Shown: positions 23,305 through 35,557 of the stretch, piece after piece
Layout: the number at the start of each line of letters is the position of its first letter
Position numbering within the stretch: the stretch's first letter is position 1
Assembly: GCA_012295275.1 (NCBI GenBank)
Contig: CM022677.1
Span: forward strand, 19,422,785-19,486,784
DNA: 64,000 nucleotides
From: Chrysomallon squamiferum
Lineage: Eukaryota > Mollusca > Gastropoda > Neomphalida > Peltospiridae
Reading direction: 5' to 3'
Made by a program: the position numbers and the translations under genes
The notes under the pieces: generated by a model
What the model saw: only the letters and a program-made list of their open reading frames with translations
What the model was told of the DNA's origin: nothing
The model's database searches: none

Positions 23305-24904
23305 ATACATGAGCTACCGAACATTTCCAGCGAACCGTTACGTCAAAGAGTTATCGACTGGTTAATGCAGCACGCTGTCATTAGAGATAACTGTTTGATC
23401 AAGTATTTGTTATTGATTTTCCTTTTCAATTCCAGCATAAATGTGTAATAACCAGTAGGCGTATCTACTCCGAATAAAAAAAGAAATGGTAAATAATATT
23501 TAAAAAAAAGTAAAACGTCTGCAAATTTTGTAGTGCAAAGTTATTTATTTCTTTCTTTCTTTATTTATTCCTTTATTTATTGTCACATCCATTGACATGC
23601 AAAAATATTTCTGATTCTATAGGTTAAAATGTATTTACCAGTCTATAACTTTGGTGATATGGATGTGTGAAGAAATATAACACTGTGTCTTGAATGTTTT
23701 CATATTTTCATTATCATATATTTGACATTGTGCTATCGTCATTTCAATGTGCTGTGTACACAACTCTCGTGTTTGATCACTTATCAAAATGATATGAACT
23801 TTGCACTTGTTATCTTTATATAAGTTTACACATTTACTTATCTTAACTGATGCATTTTAAAACTAGACATACAGTCTAATCACATGTAAATAAAATATAT
23901 ACAGTGCCAGGTGTCCGACATCACACATTTGTGTGCCCAAAAGTAAATAATTGGAAACCCTAGATATTTGTATGAAATGTGGCAGACTTTTTTTTGTTCT
24001 TTGGTTATCTTGCAGCAGTCGAGTACACATGGAAATATCGAAATCCAACATTCTCGTCTGCGAACAAATGAACATTTTGTACATTTCTCAGCAAGAAGCA
24101 AAACAACATAGGCAGGCTTTATAAGGGTCAACAATGTTAATTTACTGCTTTTCAAGCGTATATAACTTTGAATCTTGCGCAAGATATGAAGGATGTTTTT
24201 TTTCCCCCTCTGTCATTCATACGTACAAAAAACAGTAGTTAATAACTGATACAATCAAAAACGGGACTAGACACTAAACTACAGATCTCACAGGAGATCT
24301 ATAAACATGTTTTAAATTCGGGTGCTAGAGATCATGTTTCTTCTTTTCTTTATTATCAGCGTTTATGTTAGTTGGAGCAATAGTCACAGAGGATGGGAAC
24401 AGGGCCAGTACTGAGGATTCAGTGTTTTTATCTATCTACAGAAGTAAACGATAAATTTTAAAACAATTATTTATGAGTACTTTAAAACAAATATATGTTC
24501 TGTGGATTTTTTCCCCTAAACTTTTACTCAGATGATGATAAGTTGATAATAAATAATGCAAAATATTTATAAGTATAATTAAACAACTAAATGAGTGCAA
24601 ACAACGAAAGTGAACGTTATACATGAGTAAACAAATAAAATGTAGTCTGATTATTATTGTATGCTGTATTTACGTTAGCGACACTAACAACAAGATCAAC
24701 AACAATAATAATTATAGTAAAGACTGATATAGATTTTCGTGTCAAAACAAACAGTTAGATACATGTTTTATTTAGTCAATTTGTAAAATATATATTCTTA
24801 TAATGTAATGAAGTTAACAGTTAATATTATTTATTTATTTATTCATGTATTTATTTGTAATGAAATAAAGCTATGCACTACATATATCTCAATATTTACA
24901 TTCA

Positions 24905-24985
<81 letters not shown>

Positions 24986-25100
24986 GTGCACGTGACTAAA
25001 AATCATGCGTTCACTTTGTGTCCCGTTTTCCACTCGTACTGTTTATTTTTTCCGCCAGTTCACTATTCAAGTTTATACAAGATATATCTTTGTTCGTATT
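23305..25100. repeat. Gene-less edge unit of the tandem array (unit 0)
   Basis: From about 23610 this segment matches, block by block and in order, the 3' flanks of all four nuclease-like genes (compare 32368-33845, 38643-40120, 48605-50400, 57415-58500). No coding exon precedes it. 23305-23640 matches 33850-34195 closely. It is therefore a truncated unit whose gene body has been lost, or the left breakpoint of the array. Confidence 0.75.
24907..24984. repeat. (ATT)n microsatellite
   Basis: About 78 bases of ATT, abutting the gtgcacgtgac element. Matching tracts sit at the same place in the other units (33671-33720, 39951-40000). Confidence 0.9.
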
Positions 25101-25110
25101 TAGTTTACAA
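24985..25110 (+). repeat. CACGTG-containing repeat, copy 1
   Basis: Block starting tgtgcacgtgactaaaaatc and passing through tgtcccgttttccac and ccgccagttcactattcaag. Further copies: 25440-25580 (diverged), 33721-33845, 34330-34480, 40002-40140, 40410-40570 and 50303-50470, several directly after an ATT tract. It may be a small mobile element, but I see no terminal inverted repeats. Confidence 0.55.
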
Positions 25111-25416
25111 CACCATTATAAATATTACAAAAGGGAGATAGAGCTGTGTTAAAATAGTATATAAATAAATTAATAAATCTTGTCCTTATCTCCAATCGTG
25201 GTGTTTTATTTTTATTTACTTGAGGTTACAAAGATTCGAGATTCGTTTTTCCTATTCATGTTTAAAAGAAAAAATCATGATCAGATTTTTAAAAAGTTTA
25301 TTTATACCGCCAGAAATTCAAATTAAATAAATAAATATTTATTATTTATTTATTTAAAAATTAGACTGTTTGTTGTTTTCCGTTTAAATTATTTAACTAA
25401 TTTATTTTATTATTAT

Positions 25417-25457
<41 letters not shown>

Positions 25458-25759
25458 TGTCGCAAAATTAAAAATTAATACGTTCACTGTCACTGTGTCC
25501 CGTTTTCCACTTCGCTGAAAAATACAGTTTATTTCACTTTCAAAATTACAGTTCACTATTCAAGTAATTAAACAAGATATATCTTTACACATTCTATTTG
25601 TATACATGCATAGATATATTCACACACACATTACACACACATACACAAATTGTGACAAATCATTGTAGAAAAGTGATTATTTATTTATTTATTATTAGTA
25701 TTATTCTTTTATTTAATTTTTGACTGTTTCTTGTCCGTTTTATTAAGTTATTAATTTAT

Positions 25760-26335
25760 TTCAGATACGACGCTGGTATTGGCGCAATTATTATTACTGT
25801 TGTGTTATTTATTTCATGCTTTTTCTGCAGTATTTGACTAAATTTCTCTTTTATGACACTGGATCCTAAGAAAGTGAGTGGAAAGGAAAGTGCTGAGAAG
25901 AAGAAGCGGATAATGTCCGTTGAATTAAAGCATGAAATCTTAGAAAAACATGAGCGAGGTGTGCATGTAGTCGACTTGGCTAGGCAATATGAGTATGGTA
26001 CGTACAATATGTACCATACTGAAGTAGAAGGCTATATCTTCAGCCAAAGGATTTAAAATAATCTGTCTGATTTACAAGATAAATACATTTTACAGAACCA
26101 ATTTATTTCTTTAAATTCTCTTTTGGTTTGTTTTTATACAATATTTTGGCATATATACATACATTTTACTTATTTTAAAACATTTTAGAAACAATTCGTG
26201 TAATTTGTGGGGAGATGGAACGGATTATTGGTATTTCAGTTAATTTCAGTTGGGAAAATTGATTTGATATACGAGTAAATTAACTTACGAGCTCAGTCCA
26301 GGAACAAATTAAACTGGTAAGCCAAGGTACCAATG
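25760..26335 (+). mobile_element. pogo/Tigger-type transposon remnant, copy A
   Basis: The open stretch 25853-26007 encodes KKRIMSVELKHEILEKHERG and V-V-D-L-A-R-Q-Y, matching in style the N-terminal helix-turn-helix (Pipsqueak/CENP-B N domain) of Tigger transposases. The rest of the transposase is missing. The right end, taagccaaggtaccaatg, is the inverted counterpart of cgtaccttgacttacgag at 50907 and 58964. The 5' end is truncated. It is duplicated with the array (see 40741). Confidence 0.7.
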
Positions 26336-26428
26336 CATACATGATTAACCAACAATCAAAAAACTAAATTTATCTAATTTTAATTATTTCTGTATTTCTC
26401 TAGCATTAAAAAATATCATTATTTCAAA

Positions 26429-26920
26429 ACAGCAAAATTTAAAAATGCTCCGCTTATATAGAGTGAGTGTTACACATGTTTCTTTCTTAAAAGGAGTAAT
26501 TTAAATAACAACAACAACAGCAACAACAAAATGTATAATGATGAATAAATAAATAAATTAAGATATCGCTTTTATGTTTAGAAACAAAAAACAAACAACA
26601 AAAATCGAAAAACAAAAACGTATGTAAACCAAAATAGTATATATGAATAATTACAAACATTAGGGTAATAAATTAAAAATAAATAAATAAATAAAAATTC
26701 AGATCAGATAAAATGTAAATAAATAAGTAAATAACAATTAAGGTCAGATAAAACATAAATAAATAAAATGTTAAAAAAATTCAAATTAAATTATAAACGA
26801 AAGAATAAGGTAATCTAATTAAAATGTGTTCATCTGCTAACATTACGTCTGTATATTTGTATACGTGTACATTTGCACAAATACAACAATATTTTATAGA
26901 AATCGAGAATATAATGACAT
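26429..26920. repeat. Array block with AAAT/AACA simple repeats
   Basis: Starts at aaaaatgctccgcttatata and is shared with 41337 onward and, in part, 51040 onward. It is mostly aaat and aaca simple sequence. No gene seen. Confidence 0.55.
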
Positions 26921-27410
26921 CGATTTCTACGAATTACTGACTCTTTCATTTCTTTATTTAAAAACGAAACAAGATGCTGCCTAGAAATAGAGCTAGCTTG
27001 AACAGTTCGACATATCTACATATTTGTGATAATCGTGTATAATAATATAACGTACAAAGACAGATAACTCTAGTAGTAAACATATTTTCAAACCTGCTTC
27101 GATCTGAAATCGATGTATAAATTACATTCATCAGTGTAGAAATTAGATCACTTCAACTTTAGCCAGGTAAGTTTTAATCTGTTTGGTATATATTATATTT
27201 TATTCTCTAAATGTATAGTGTGTGTGTCTCTCTGTGTCTGCATCTGTTTGTGTCTGTACGTACTTAGCTTGGGTTTGTGCGCAGGTGTATAGGTATAAAG
27301 GTATGGTTACTTTAGAGCTATCAGAGCGCTTAGACATCTACACTGACAAGTACAGGCCTGAGTGTAAGTGAATATTTCAATTAGGAATTTTATAAAAGAA
27401 GATTCCTCTG
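26918..27410 (+). ncRNA. Possible 5' noncoding exon block, type 1, unit 1
   Basis: Contains cttcaactttagccag directly followed by a consensus donor, GTAAGT, at 27167. The same block is at 41805-42300 (donor at 42053) and 51465-51945 (donor at 51720). It is paralogous to the type 2 block nearer each gene. No conserved frame is seen, so if transcribed it would be a 5' UTR exon. This is inference from the splice signal and conservation within the array. Confidence 0.3.
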
Positions 27411-27431
27411 GATATGTTTTATTACAAAAAA

Positions 27432-27434
27432 TAA

Positions 27435-27496
<62 letters not shown>

Positions 27497-27500
27497 TAAT
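27432..27500. repeat. (AAT)n microsatellite
   Basis: About 60 bases of AAT. The corresponding tracts are short at 42346-42361 and long at 51986-52052 in the other units, so this locus varies in length. Confidence 0.9.
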
Positions 27501-27829
27501 AAATTTAAAAGAATACTGATGTTTTAGTCCTGGTTTATTTTGACGTGCTGTGACCCTAGTGACCTGTTTAGTTGTCGTATTAATACAAGTATAAACGCCA
27601 CTATTTTACACTGACAAAGTGCGATTTGGTAACTTATGCGGCCTGCTCATAGTAGTGCACGTTTTTCTGATACACATAATTTGCTGATACACATTTTTAA
27701 TTTATATATATATATCATTTTATGTTCTATTTGAACTTTAATGAAAGATTATACGGATTATTTGAAATACTAGTAACTATTAATTCCATTTAATGCCAGC
27801 AAAATATAGCTAGTTGTGTAGCAGTGGTA

Positions 27830-28760
27830 AACAGTAGATGGGGGGAGAGCAATGGCCATAGGGAATCAATTCCAGTTTACTGGTCTAGTTGTATAAGAGG
27901 GTCATATGCGCCAGAAATCAGTCTCTTCCATTCGAACGTCTTCACAACAACTGCTGGCCTGTCAGATAGCGTGCATGTCGCAACTCGCTCTGATTAGCAC
28001 GTTAATTGTTTTTCATTTCTTTCCATTACAGAAATCAGTCTCTTCCATTCAAACGCCATTACTGCAGGAAAACATATATCTGACTTTTCATCCAGTGGAA
28101 TCCACCCTTTTAATATATCAAAAACGTAGAGAGAGAGAAAAAAATACGCCTGGAAATTAAGAAGAAAACGTCTATCTGAAGAAACGAAATCGAAAGACGC
28201 TAGAGCCAGGAAGCACAAGTCAAAGGACCAAGGCAGGGACACAACAGGACCAATCCGGAATTGAACGACAAGACTTTGCTTTGGGCGCAAGGAAAATCAG
28301 TGAAAAACGGTGAGTTAGATACTTCTACTGGGTATTGTGAAATTGGTTCTGTCGATACAAATGTAAAAAAGCTAGGAGCGTTTGCTTCCCCTCAACATAT
28401 TCAGTTACCTTTTCTGTACAACTGGAAAGGACTGACTCTGGTTAAAATGATTATGTTTGTTCATGTTTAAAATAACTTGGCTGTATGTTTTTCTTCAATG
28501 TTCCTGCTTTTAATATTCACATTATAGCACCTGTATATCGAAATCGCTGTAAATTGTTTCCTACAAGGCCAAATCGCCATATATTTTATATGCAACTAAA
28601 AGAATCTATGTTGTTTTGAATAATTATATTTCTATGTTGGTTATATTAATAACTTGTAGGATTCATGTTTTATTATGTTTTGACTGTTACTGTATGTAAG
28701 TTCTTAAATAAATGAAGTAACATTGCTTTGCCGATAGAATACATTTTCGTTTGACATTTT
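27830..28760 (+). other. Exon-like repeated block E, unit 1
   Basis: Contains tttccattacag (an acceptor-like site at about 28031) before agaaatcagtctcttccatt, and a consensus donor GTGAGT at 28310-28315 after gtgaaaaac. It ends near an AATAAA at about 28708. The phrase cagaaatcagtctcttccat occurs twice within the block. Frames encode basic stretches (KRREREK; SEETKSKDARARKHKSKD in another frame) that do not connect without a frame change. It could be an exon of a second transcript in each unit or a decayed element. Copies: 34520-35000 (partial), 43170-43772 plus 45626-46000, and 53080-54030. Confidence 0.35.
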
Positions 28761-28942
28761 CACAAAAATGGTTAGCATTGCTAAGAAAAGGTCAATATAT
28801 TTTGACGAGACAGGGGAAAATGCTGAGCTATCCATAACACTGTGCATGTGTATTTTCAAACGTGTAGATTAGCAGAAAAATACGAAAAAATCCCCCAAAA
28901 TCCAAGAAGTATGGAGTAAGAAATCAAGAACATAAAACTGAA

Positions 28943-29251
28943 AATTGATTTCTACGAATTACTGACTCTTTCAATTATTTATTTAAAAGCGAAACTAGAC
29001 GTTTGCAAGAAATAGACGTAGTTTGACAAGTTCGAGTTACTTAAATCTTTCTGATATACGTATGTAATTACATACTAACACGGATAACAATAGTAGTTAA
29101 CATATCTTCAAACCTGCTTCGTTGCTGAAAAATGATCTTGAAAATCCATACCTCAAAGATTAATTACATCACTTCAGCTTTAGTCAGTTAATTTTTACTG
29201 TAATTAGTATATATTACATTTCGTGCGTGTATGTGTGCGTGTGGGTGTTGG

Positions 29252-29296
<45 letters not shown>

Positions 29297-29460
29297 TTGT
29301 TTCTGTGCAGGTATATATGTGTTTATATCTATTCTTGTATGTGTGTGTGTGGGTAGGTGTGGTTATTTGACGCTAAATGCACAGTTGGTACAGGACCAAC
29401 ATGTAAGTGAATATTTTAATGAAGTATTTTATAACATTTGTGTTTAAAAGAAATCTTTTG
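28943..29460 (+). ncRNA. Possible 5' noncoding exon block, type 2, unit 1
   Basis: Diverged copy of the block at 26918-27410; both share tttctacgaattactgactc, aacctgcttcg and taagtgaatattt. Here the donor reads cagttaatt, whereas unit 2 has caggtaatc (35446-35452). A GT tract follows (29256-29293). It lies 1.7 kb upstream of the coding exon, which itself begins right after an acceptor, so it is the best candidate for the gene's 5' exon. Confidence 0.3.
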
Positions 29461-30925
29461 TCTCTGTGATAAAAATTAAAATGTCATTTCATTCATAGCA
29501 ACAATTGTTTGTGTTTGTATGCAACCTTACGCCAAAAAAATAAAGTAATAAAAAAACAAACAATAATAAATAAATAAATAGTTGCCTCTGCTAATTTAAT
29601 GCATATAAATTGGCAGAAAAAAAATAAAAATAAAGGAAAATTGGCATACAAAACAAAATTTGAGTTTTATTTCTTGAAATAGGCAGTATGATATCTGAAT
29701 CATTACGTAGTATTATCTACGAAAACAATAAACTTAAAATGTCATTAAAAAACGAAACACGATTTGAGTTATATAAATGTTAGTGAGTATATAGGAGGGT
29801 GTATACTTGATATATCGCATTTATTTTTATATTTCAACTGGGAATTTTATGACATTTTTGTCCTGGATAGTGTGCTTCGACAGAATTGAAAAATTAATAT
29901 TAATAAAAAAATAAAATAAAAATAAAAATAAAAAAATTAAAAAAAACGTAATATAAATAAATAAACAGGTCGATCATCACTGATCCGGCAGTCACTTAAA
30001 CTGGTTGCATCGGTAGTCGGGCACAAATTTGGGATAACATTTGATCTTGCTGCATAAACACTGCTAGCATCCCTAGCAAACATAGTCATTAGTAGCTATT
30101 CACTTACTGTTGTATCAGGATAGGTGCACTTTTTATTTCAGAGAATTAAAAAGGCTGTATTTGTTAATGAACTTGTAAAGGTACATGATACAATACAAAT
30201 ATCACACATAAAATTATTGATTATGAATTAAAAATAATCACAATATAAAAAAATAAAATTAAAAATGTAAGTAATAAAAATTGAATTTTAAAATATCATC
30301 ACTGACATCATGTAGTTAATTATTTTCATTTTTATTTTTTTATCTGTTATTGTTTCTAATAACTGTCTGAATTAAAGAGAAATTTAAGACAGTGTAAAAA
30401 TAGCAAATAAACAAATTAATAATCAGGAAAACTGCTGCCGTTTTCTTGCTATTTCTATATTTAGTTTTATTATTATTAGTTATACTTATTTTAACTAATG
30501 TTTGCAAGTTCAATCAGGTGTTCCCAAATCAAAAATGGTTAGCTTAGTTTTCACTAAATTAAAAATATTTCTGGAAAAATACTATAGAACAAGGAAGGTG
30601 CCAATTAAGTTGAATTATACTTTTGACATGATTAACTGTCTCTCTGTGTCTGTGATTTCCTTTGCTTCCTCTATTTGAAATATGCCTTTAGTGTGTGATG
30701 AATAGAAGTAGATAAATATTTATATCATATAAAAATATTAAATCACTGCCAAAACAGCCGTCTCAGTTCATGACTAATTTATTTATTTATTTATTATACA
30801 TTTTATATCTATATTATATTAATAATGTATCGATTCAGGGTTTGCTTACCTATTAATTATAAAGTGTTTTCTTGTTCAACTTGATAAACAGACTAATTAA
30901 TGAACACTGCCTGCTCCGTTTTCAG
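29461..30925. other. Region just upstream of nuclease-like gene copy 1
   Basis: AT-rich, ending in a polypyrimidine tract and acceptor (ctgctccgttttcag) at 30925. It contains a segment around 29960-30110 conserved in all units (tgatccggcagtcacttaaa). No frame supports a protein. Confidence 0.5.
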
Positions 30926-30927
30926 AA

Positions 30928-31752
30928 ATGCTCACGAGAAAACAAAAATCAGATAAAAGGATGAATTGGGAACATTTCTTATCTGTTCTGACCTCAACGA
31001 GATCGGAAACACCAGCTTTAGTCATAAGATTTCAGACATCAGCAGACGATGACCCTCGTGTCATTTACGAAAAGTTTGCCAGCAGAATAAGTAGCGAACG
31101 TATAGATATTAGTTCAGAGTTCAGTTGTTGCAGCAAGTGGACCTTAGAGGAGTTCAATAAATGCATTGATTTCGATGATTTAAGCAGACTGAATATTGGG
31201 ACAAAGAAAGTCGATCACTGCAGTTCACTGGAATCCATTATTAATGAAAACCTACACATGTTCCAGATTGATTCGATAAGGCCTGATGTTCATAATGTCC
31301 TGAGAAGAAAGGTCGATGTAAGAATATTGATAAACTCTATACTTCAGAACTTATGTAAAGATCTTAAATTTGGTGTCAAAACAGAAGAGAAAATTAAACC
31401 AGTTGGTCTTCCCTCTTGCAAATTTGATTTTCTGTTCTATAACCATCGCGGGAAACCGATTGGATGCTTAAAAACGAAATCATCTTCCACTATGAACAGT
31501 AAAGCATTTGTTCAAGCAGTCCTCGAACTTTTTGTTTTACAGCAATTTGCTAGCGAAGAAAACGTCGACGTTAAAAAAGTACCGTTATTCAACATTTTGA
31601 CAGACGGTCGGAGGTTTGTCTTGCTTCAGGTGAAAGGAGATAAAATATTGGTGGAACAGAATGAAGACAACCACCTGAAAATTCATACTGATGGAGTCAT
31701 GGAATCCCTTTACAGGCTGATTCAAATGAGTGTTGACGCATCTGTTGAATGA
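30928..31752 (+). CDS. PD-(D/E)XK-like nuclease family protein, copy 1 (motif Glu replaced by Lys)
   Basis: 274 residues in one coding exon. The ATG lies two bases after an acceptor (AG at 30924-30925), so a 5' UTR exon is expected. The N-terminal 90 residues are charged and variable between copies. A conserved middle (KWTLEEFNKCI, SLESIINENLHMFQI) is followed by a C-terminal domain with the order of a PD-(D/E)XK fold: K-F-D167, strand LFYNHRGKPIGCL, then K182-T-K184 where copies 3 and 4 have E-T-K, then helix Gln196. A C-terminal strand pair, FNILTDGRRFVLLQVKGDKI, follows. The motif acid is changed by one base (aaa for gaa at 31471-31473), so catalysis is unlikely if the fold assignment is right. 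No signal peptide or membrane helix is visible. AATAAA lies at 32132-32137. The family is not one I can name; the nuclease reading rests on pattern only. Confidence 0.75.
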   Translation: MLTRKQKSDKRMNWEHFLSVLTSTRSETPALVIRFQTSADDDPRVIYEKFASRISSERIDISSEFSCCSKWTLEEFNKCIDFDDLSRLNIGTKKVDHCSSLESIINENLHMFQIDSIRPDVHNVLRRKVDVRILINSILQNLCKDLKFGVKTEEKIKPVGLPSCKFDFLFYNHRGKPIGCLKTKSSSTMNSKAFVQAVLELFVLQQFASEENVDVKKVPLFNILTDGRRFVLLQVKGDKILVEQNEDNHLKIHTDGVMESLYRLIQMSVDASVE

Positions 31753-32253
31753 CTACAGAGGTCTTGACTCGTAACATAAATTCTGGAAACTTGATGGAAT
31801 TGAGCATTTAAAATCTAAACTTGATAGCATGCTTGTACTTACACAAATCTGAAGAATTATTTAGTAACTGTAAAAGTAATGATTGAATCACTATAGTTTT
31901 TCTTATGAAAATTTAGTTATTGGAACTGTTGTCTTATCTTCAGATATTCTCTCTGTATCTTTAATGTATTTATCTTAATTTTTTATTAATACACTTACTG
32001 CATTAATAATTATTCACTGCATATAAGTTGTACTAAAATTATTTTACTAAATTTTATATCAAGACATTGTGTTATGTTTATACAGAAAATATAGCTATAC
32101 TTACGACAGTAGAAATATATATCACATGCTTAATAAATATATGTATTAATGAATTAATATCCTTGTAATGAACGATGTTTGGCATCGCCAAATATAAATT
32201 ATTAACTGTGGTTGAAGATCTTTTATTATTTCAGTGAGTTGATTTGAAATGTA

Positions 32254-32292
<39 letters not shown>

Positions 32293-33689
32293 TATGTGTG
32301 TGTGTATTAAATTATAACATTTATTACCATACACTTCAATGCAGGCGTTCTGTTGTAGTCTGATTATATAGGTTAAAATGTATTTACCAGTCTATAACTT
32401 TGGTGATATGGATCTGTGAACAAACATAACATGTGACTTGTATGTTTTCATATTTTTTATTATCATATATTTGACATTGTACTATCGTCGTTTCAATGTT
32501 CTGTGTACAAAACTCTCGTGTTTGATCACTTATCAAAATGATATGAACTTTGTACTTGTTATCTTTATATAAGTTTACACATTTACTTATCTTAACTGAT
32601 GCATTTTAAAACTAGACATACAGTCTAATCACATGTAAATAAAATATATACAGTGCCAGGTATCCGACATCACAAATTTGTGTGCGCAAACGTAAATAAT
32701 TGGAAACCCTAGATATTTGTATGAAATGTGGCAGACTTTTTTTTGTTCTTTGGTTATCTTGCAGCAGTCGAGTACACATGGAAATATGGAACTCCAACAT
32801 TCTCGTCTGCGAACAAATGAACATTTTGTACATTGCTCAGCAAGAAGCTTTATAAGGGTCAACAAGGATAATTTACTGCTTTTCGAGCGTATATTAGTTC
32901 GAATCTAGCGCCAGATATGAAGGATATTCTTTGTCCCCCTCTGTCATGTATACGTACAAAAAACAATAGTTAATAACTGATACAATCAAAAACGGGACTA
33001 CATACTAAACTGGATACCTCACAGGAGATCTAAAAACACGTGTTTTAAATTCGGGTGCTAGAGATCATGTTTCTTCTTTTCTTTATTATCCAGGTATATC
33101 TTAGTTCAAGCAAGGGACTGACTCACAATAGTCACAGAGGAGGGGAACAGGGCCGGTACTGACTATTCAATATTTTTATTTATCTATATAAGAAAACGAT
33201 AACTGTTTAAAAATTGATTTATAAGTGCTTTAAAACGAATGTATGCTCGGTGGATTTTTTTTCCTAAACTGTTACTCAGATGATGATAAGTTGATGATAA
33301 GTAATGTAAAATATTTATAAGTATAATTAAACAACTAAATGAGTGCAAACAAGCAAAGTGAACGTTATACGTTATACATGAGTAAACAAATAAAATGTAG
33401 TCTGATTATTATTGTATGCTGTATTTACGTTAGCGACACTAACAACACCACCAACAACAATAATAATAATAATAGTAATAGGAAAGACTGATATAGATTT
33501 TCGTGTGAAAACAAACAGTGAGATACATGTTTTATTTAGTCAATTTGTAAAATATATATTCTTATAATGTAATGAAGTTAACAGTTAATATTATTTATTT
33601 ATTTATTCATGTATTTATTTGTAATGAAATAAAGCTATGCACTACATATATCTCAATACGTACATACATGTTATTATTATTATTATTAC

Positions 33690-33722
<33 letters not shown>

Positions 33723-33845
33723 GTGCACGTGACTAAAAATCATGCGCTCACTTTGTGTCCCGTTTTCCACTCGTACAGTTTATTTATACCGCCAGTTCAC
33801 TATTCAAGTTTACACAAGATATATCTTTGTTTGTGTTTAGTTTAC
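31753..33845. repeat. 3' flank block of the array, unit 1
   Basis: 3' UTR and downstream DNA, nearly identical to 38024-40140 of unit 2 and recognisably shared with units 0, 3 and 4. It includes a GT tract (32255-32285), the block acatacagtctaatcacatg at 32617 and an ATT tract (33671-33720). A minus-strand open frame of 73 codons (32612-32833) is kept by duplication only. Confidence 0.7.
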
Positions 33846-33849
33846 AACA

Positions 33850-34330
33850 CCATTAATAATACATGTGCTACCGAACATTTCCAGCGAACCGTTACGTCAA
33901 AGAGTTATCGATTGGTTAATGCAGCACGCTGTCATTAGAGATAACTGTTTGATCAAGTATTTGCTATTGATTTTCCTTTTCAATTCCAGCATAAATGTGT
34001 AATAACCAGTAGGCGTATCTACTCCGAATAAAAAAAGAAATGGTAAATAATATATAAAAAAAAAAGTGAAACGTCTGCAAATTTTGTAGTGCAAAGTTAT
34101 TTCTTTCTTTATTTATTTATTTATTCCTTTATTTATTGTCACATCCATTGACATGCAAAAATATTTCTGATTCTATAGGTTAAAATGTACTCACCAGTTT
34201 ATAACTTTGGTGAAATGGATCTGTGAACAAACATAACATGTGACTTGCATGTTTTCATATTTTTATTATCATATATTTGACATTGTACTATCGTCGTTTC
34301 AATGTGCTGTGTACAAAACTCTCGTGTTTG
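33850..34330. repeat. Extra copy of the unit-0 left edge
   Basis: Matches 23305-23770, including ctaccgaacatttccagcga and aaccagtaggcgtatctact. It is present only after copy 1, so it marks an insertion or unequal exchange between unit 0 and this position. Confidence 0.6.
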
Positions 34331-34500
34331 TTAACTTTCTGTCCCGTTTTCCATTCGTACAGTTTATTTATACCGCCAGTTCACTATTCAAGTTTAAACA
34401 AGATATAGTTTTGCTCGCGAAGTGTATTAACTTACATTGTCATTCTACAAACTACCGGGACAAACTATTACAAATATTGTTCAAAAGTGATTATTTATTT
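34330..34500 (+). repeat. CACGTG-type repeat, truncated copy
   Basis: Contains ctgtcccgttttccattcgt and accgccagttcactattcaa as in the other copies, but lacks the leading gtgcacgtgac. It joins directly to a truncated block E at about 34520. Confidence 0.55.
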
Positions 34501-34519
34501 ATTTACGTCTTTGCATTGA

Positions 34520-35475
34520 ATGACGGAATTGAACGACAAGACTTTGCTTTGGGCGCAAGGAAAAGCAGTGAAAAACGGTGAGTTAGATACTTCTACTGGG
34601 TATTGTGAAATTGGTTCTGTCGATACAAATGTAAGAACGCTAGGAGCGCTCGCTTCCCCTCAACTCATTCAGTTACCTTTTCTGTACAACTAAAAAGGAC
34701 TGACTCTGGTTAAAATGATTATGTTTGTTCATGTTTAAAATAACTTGGCTGTATGTTTTTCTCCAATGTTCCTGCTTTTAATATTCACATTATAGCACCT
34801 GTACATCGAAATCGCTGTAACTTGTTTCCTACAAGGCCAAATCGCGATAGATTTTATATGCAACTAAAAGAACCTGTATTGTTTTTAATAATTATATTTC
34901 TATGTTGGTTATACTAATAACTTGTATGATTCGTGTGTTATTGTTTTGACTGTTACTGTATGTAAGTTATTAAATAAATGAAGTAACATTGCTTTGCCGA
35001 TAGAATACATTTTCATTTGACAGTTTCACCAAAATGATTAGCATTGCTAATAAATGGTCAGTATATTTGACGAGATAAGGGAAAATGCTCAGCTATCCAT
35101 AACACTGTGCATGTGTATTTGCAAACGTGTAAATTTGCACAAAAACAAGAAAAAATCACAAGCAGACAAAACGAAGTATGGAATAAGAAATCAAGAACGT
35201 AAAATTGAAAATTGATTTCTACGAATTACTGACTCTTTCATTTATTTATTTAAAAACGAAACAAGACGTTTGCAAGAAATAGTTTGAACAGTTCGAGTTA
35301 CCTAAATGTTTCTGATATACGTATGTAATTACATATTGACACGGATAACAACAGTAGTTAACATATCTTCAAATCTGCTTCGTTTCTGAAAAATGATCTT
35401 GAAAATCCATACCTCAACGATAAACTACATAAATTCAGCTTTAGTCAGGTAATCTTTACTGTAATTAATATATAT
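34520..35475 (+). other. Truncated block E plus type 2 exon block, unit 2
   Basis: Starts inside block E at ggaattgaacgacaagactt, so its first half is deleted. It keeps the GTGAGT donor (34579-34584). The type 2 block follows, with donor caggtaatc at 35446-35452, then a GT tract (35517-35555). Because the upstream 2-3 kb (Tigger remnant and type 1 block) are missing, unit 2 is the shortest unit. Confidence 0.45.
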
Positions 35476-35512
35476 TACATTTTGTGCATGTATGTGTGCG
35501 TGTGGGTGTTGG

Positions 35513-35555
<43 letters not shown>

Positions 35556-35557
<2 letters not shown>

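Noticed and set aside
25756-26007. Minus-strand frame over Tigger remnant A (also 40660-40956)
   Set aside because: Antisense of the transposase helix-turn-helix fragment.
29223-29447. Cys/Val-rich plus-strand frame (also 35484-35708)
   Set aside because: It is a translated GT microsatellite with short flanks.
32612-32865. Minus-strand open frames of 73-78 codons repeated in all array units (also near 23863, 38889, 48852, 57681)
   Set aside because: Two overlapping frames are open at once, no codon-position bias is seen between copies, and they lie in 3' flank DNA that is conserved only because it was duplicated.
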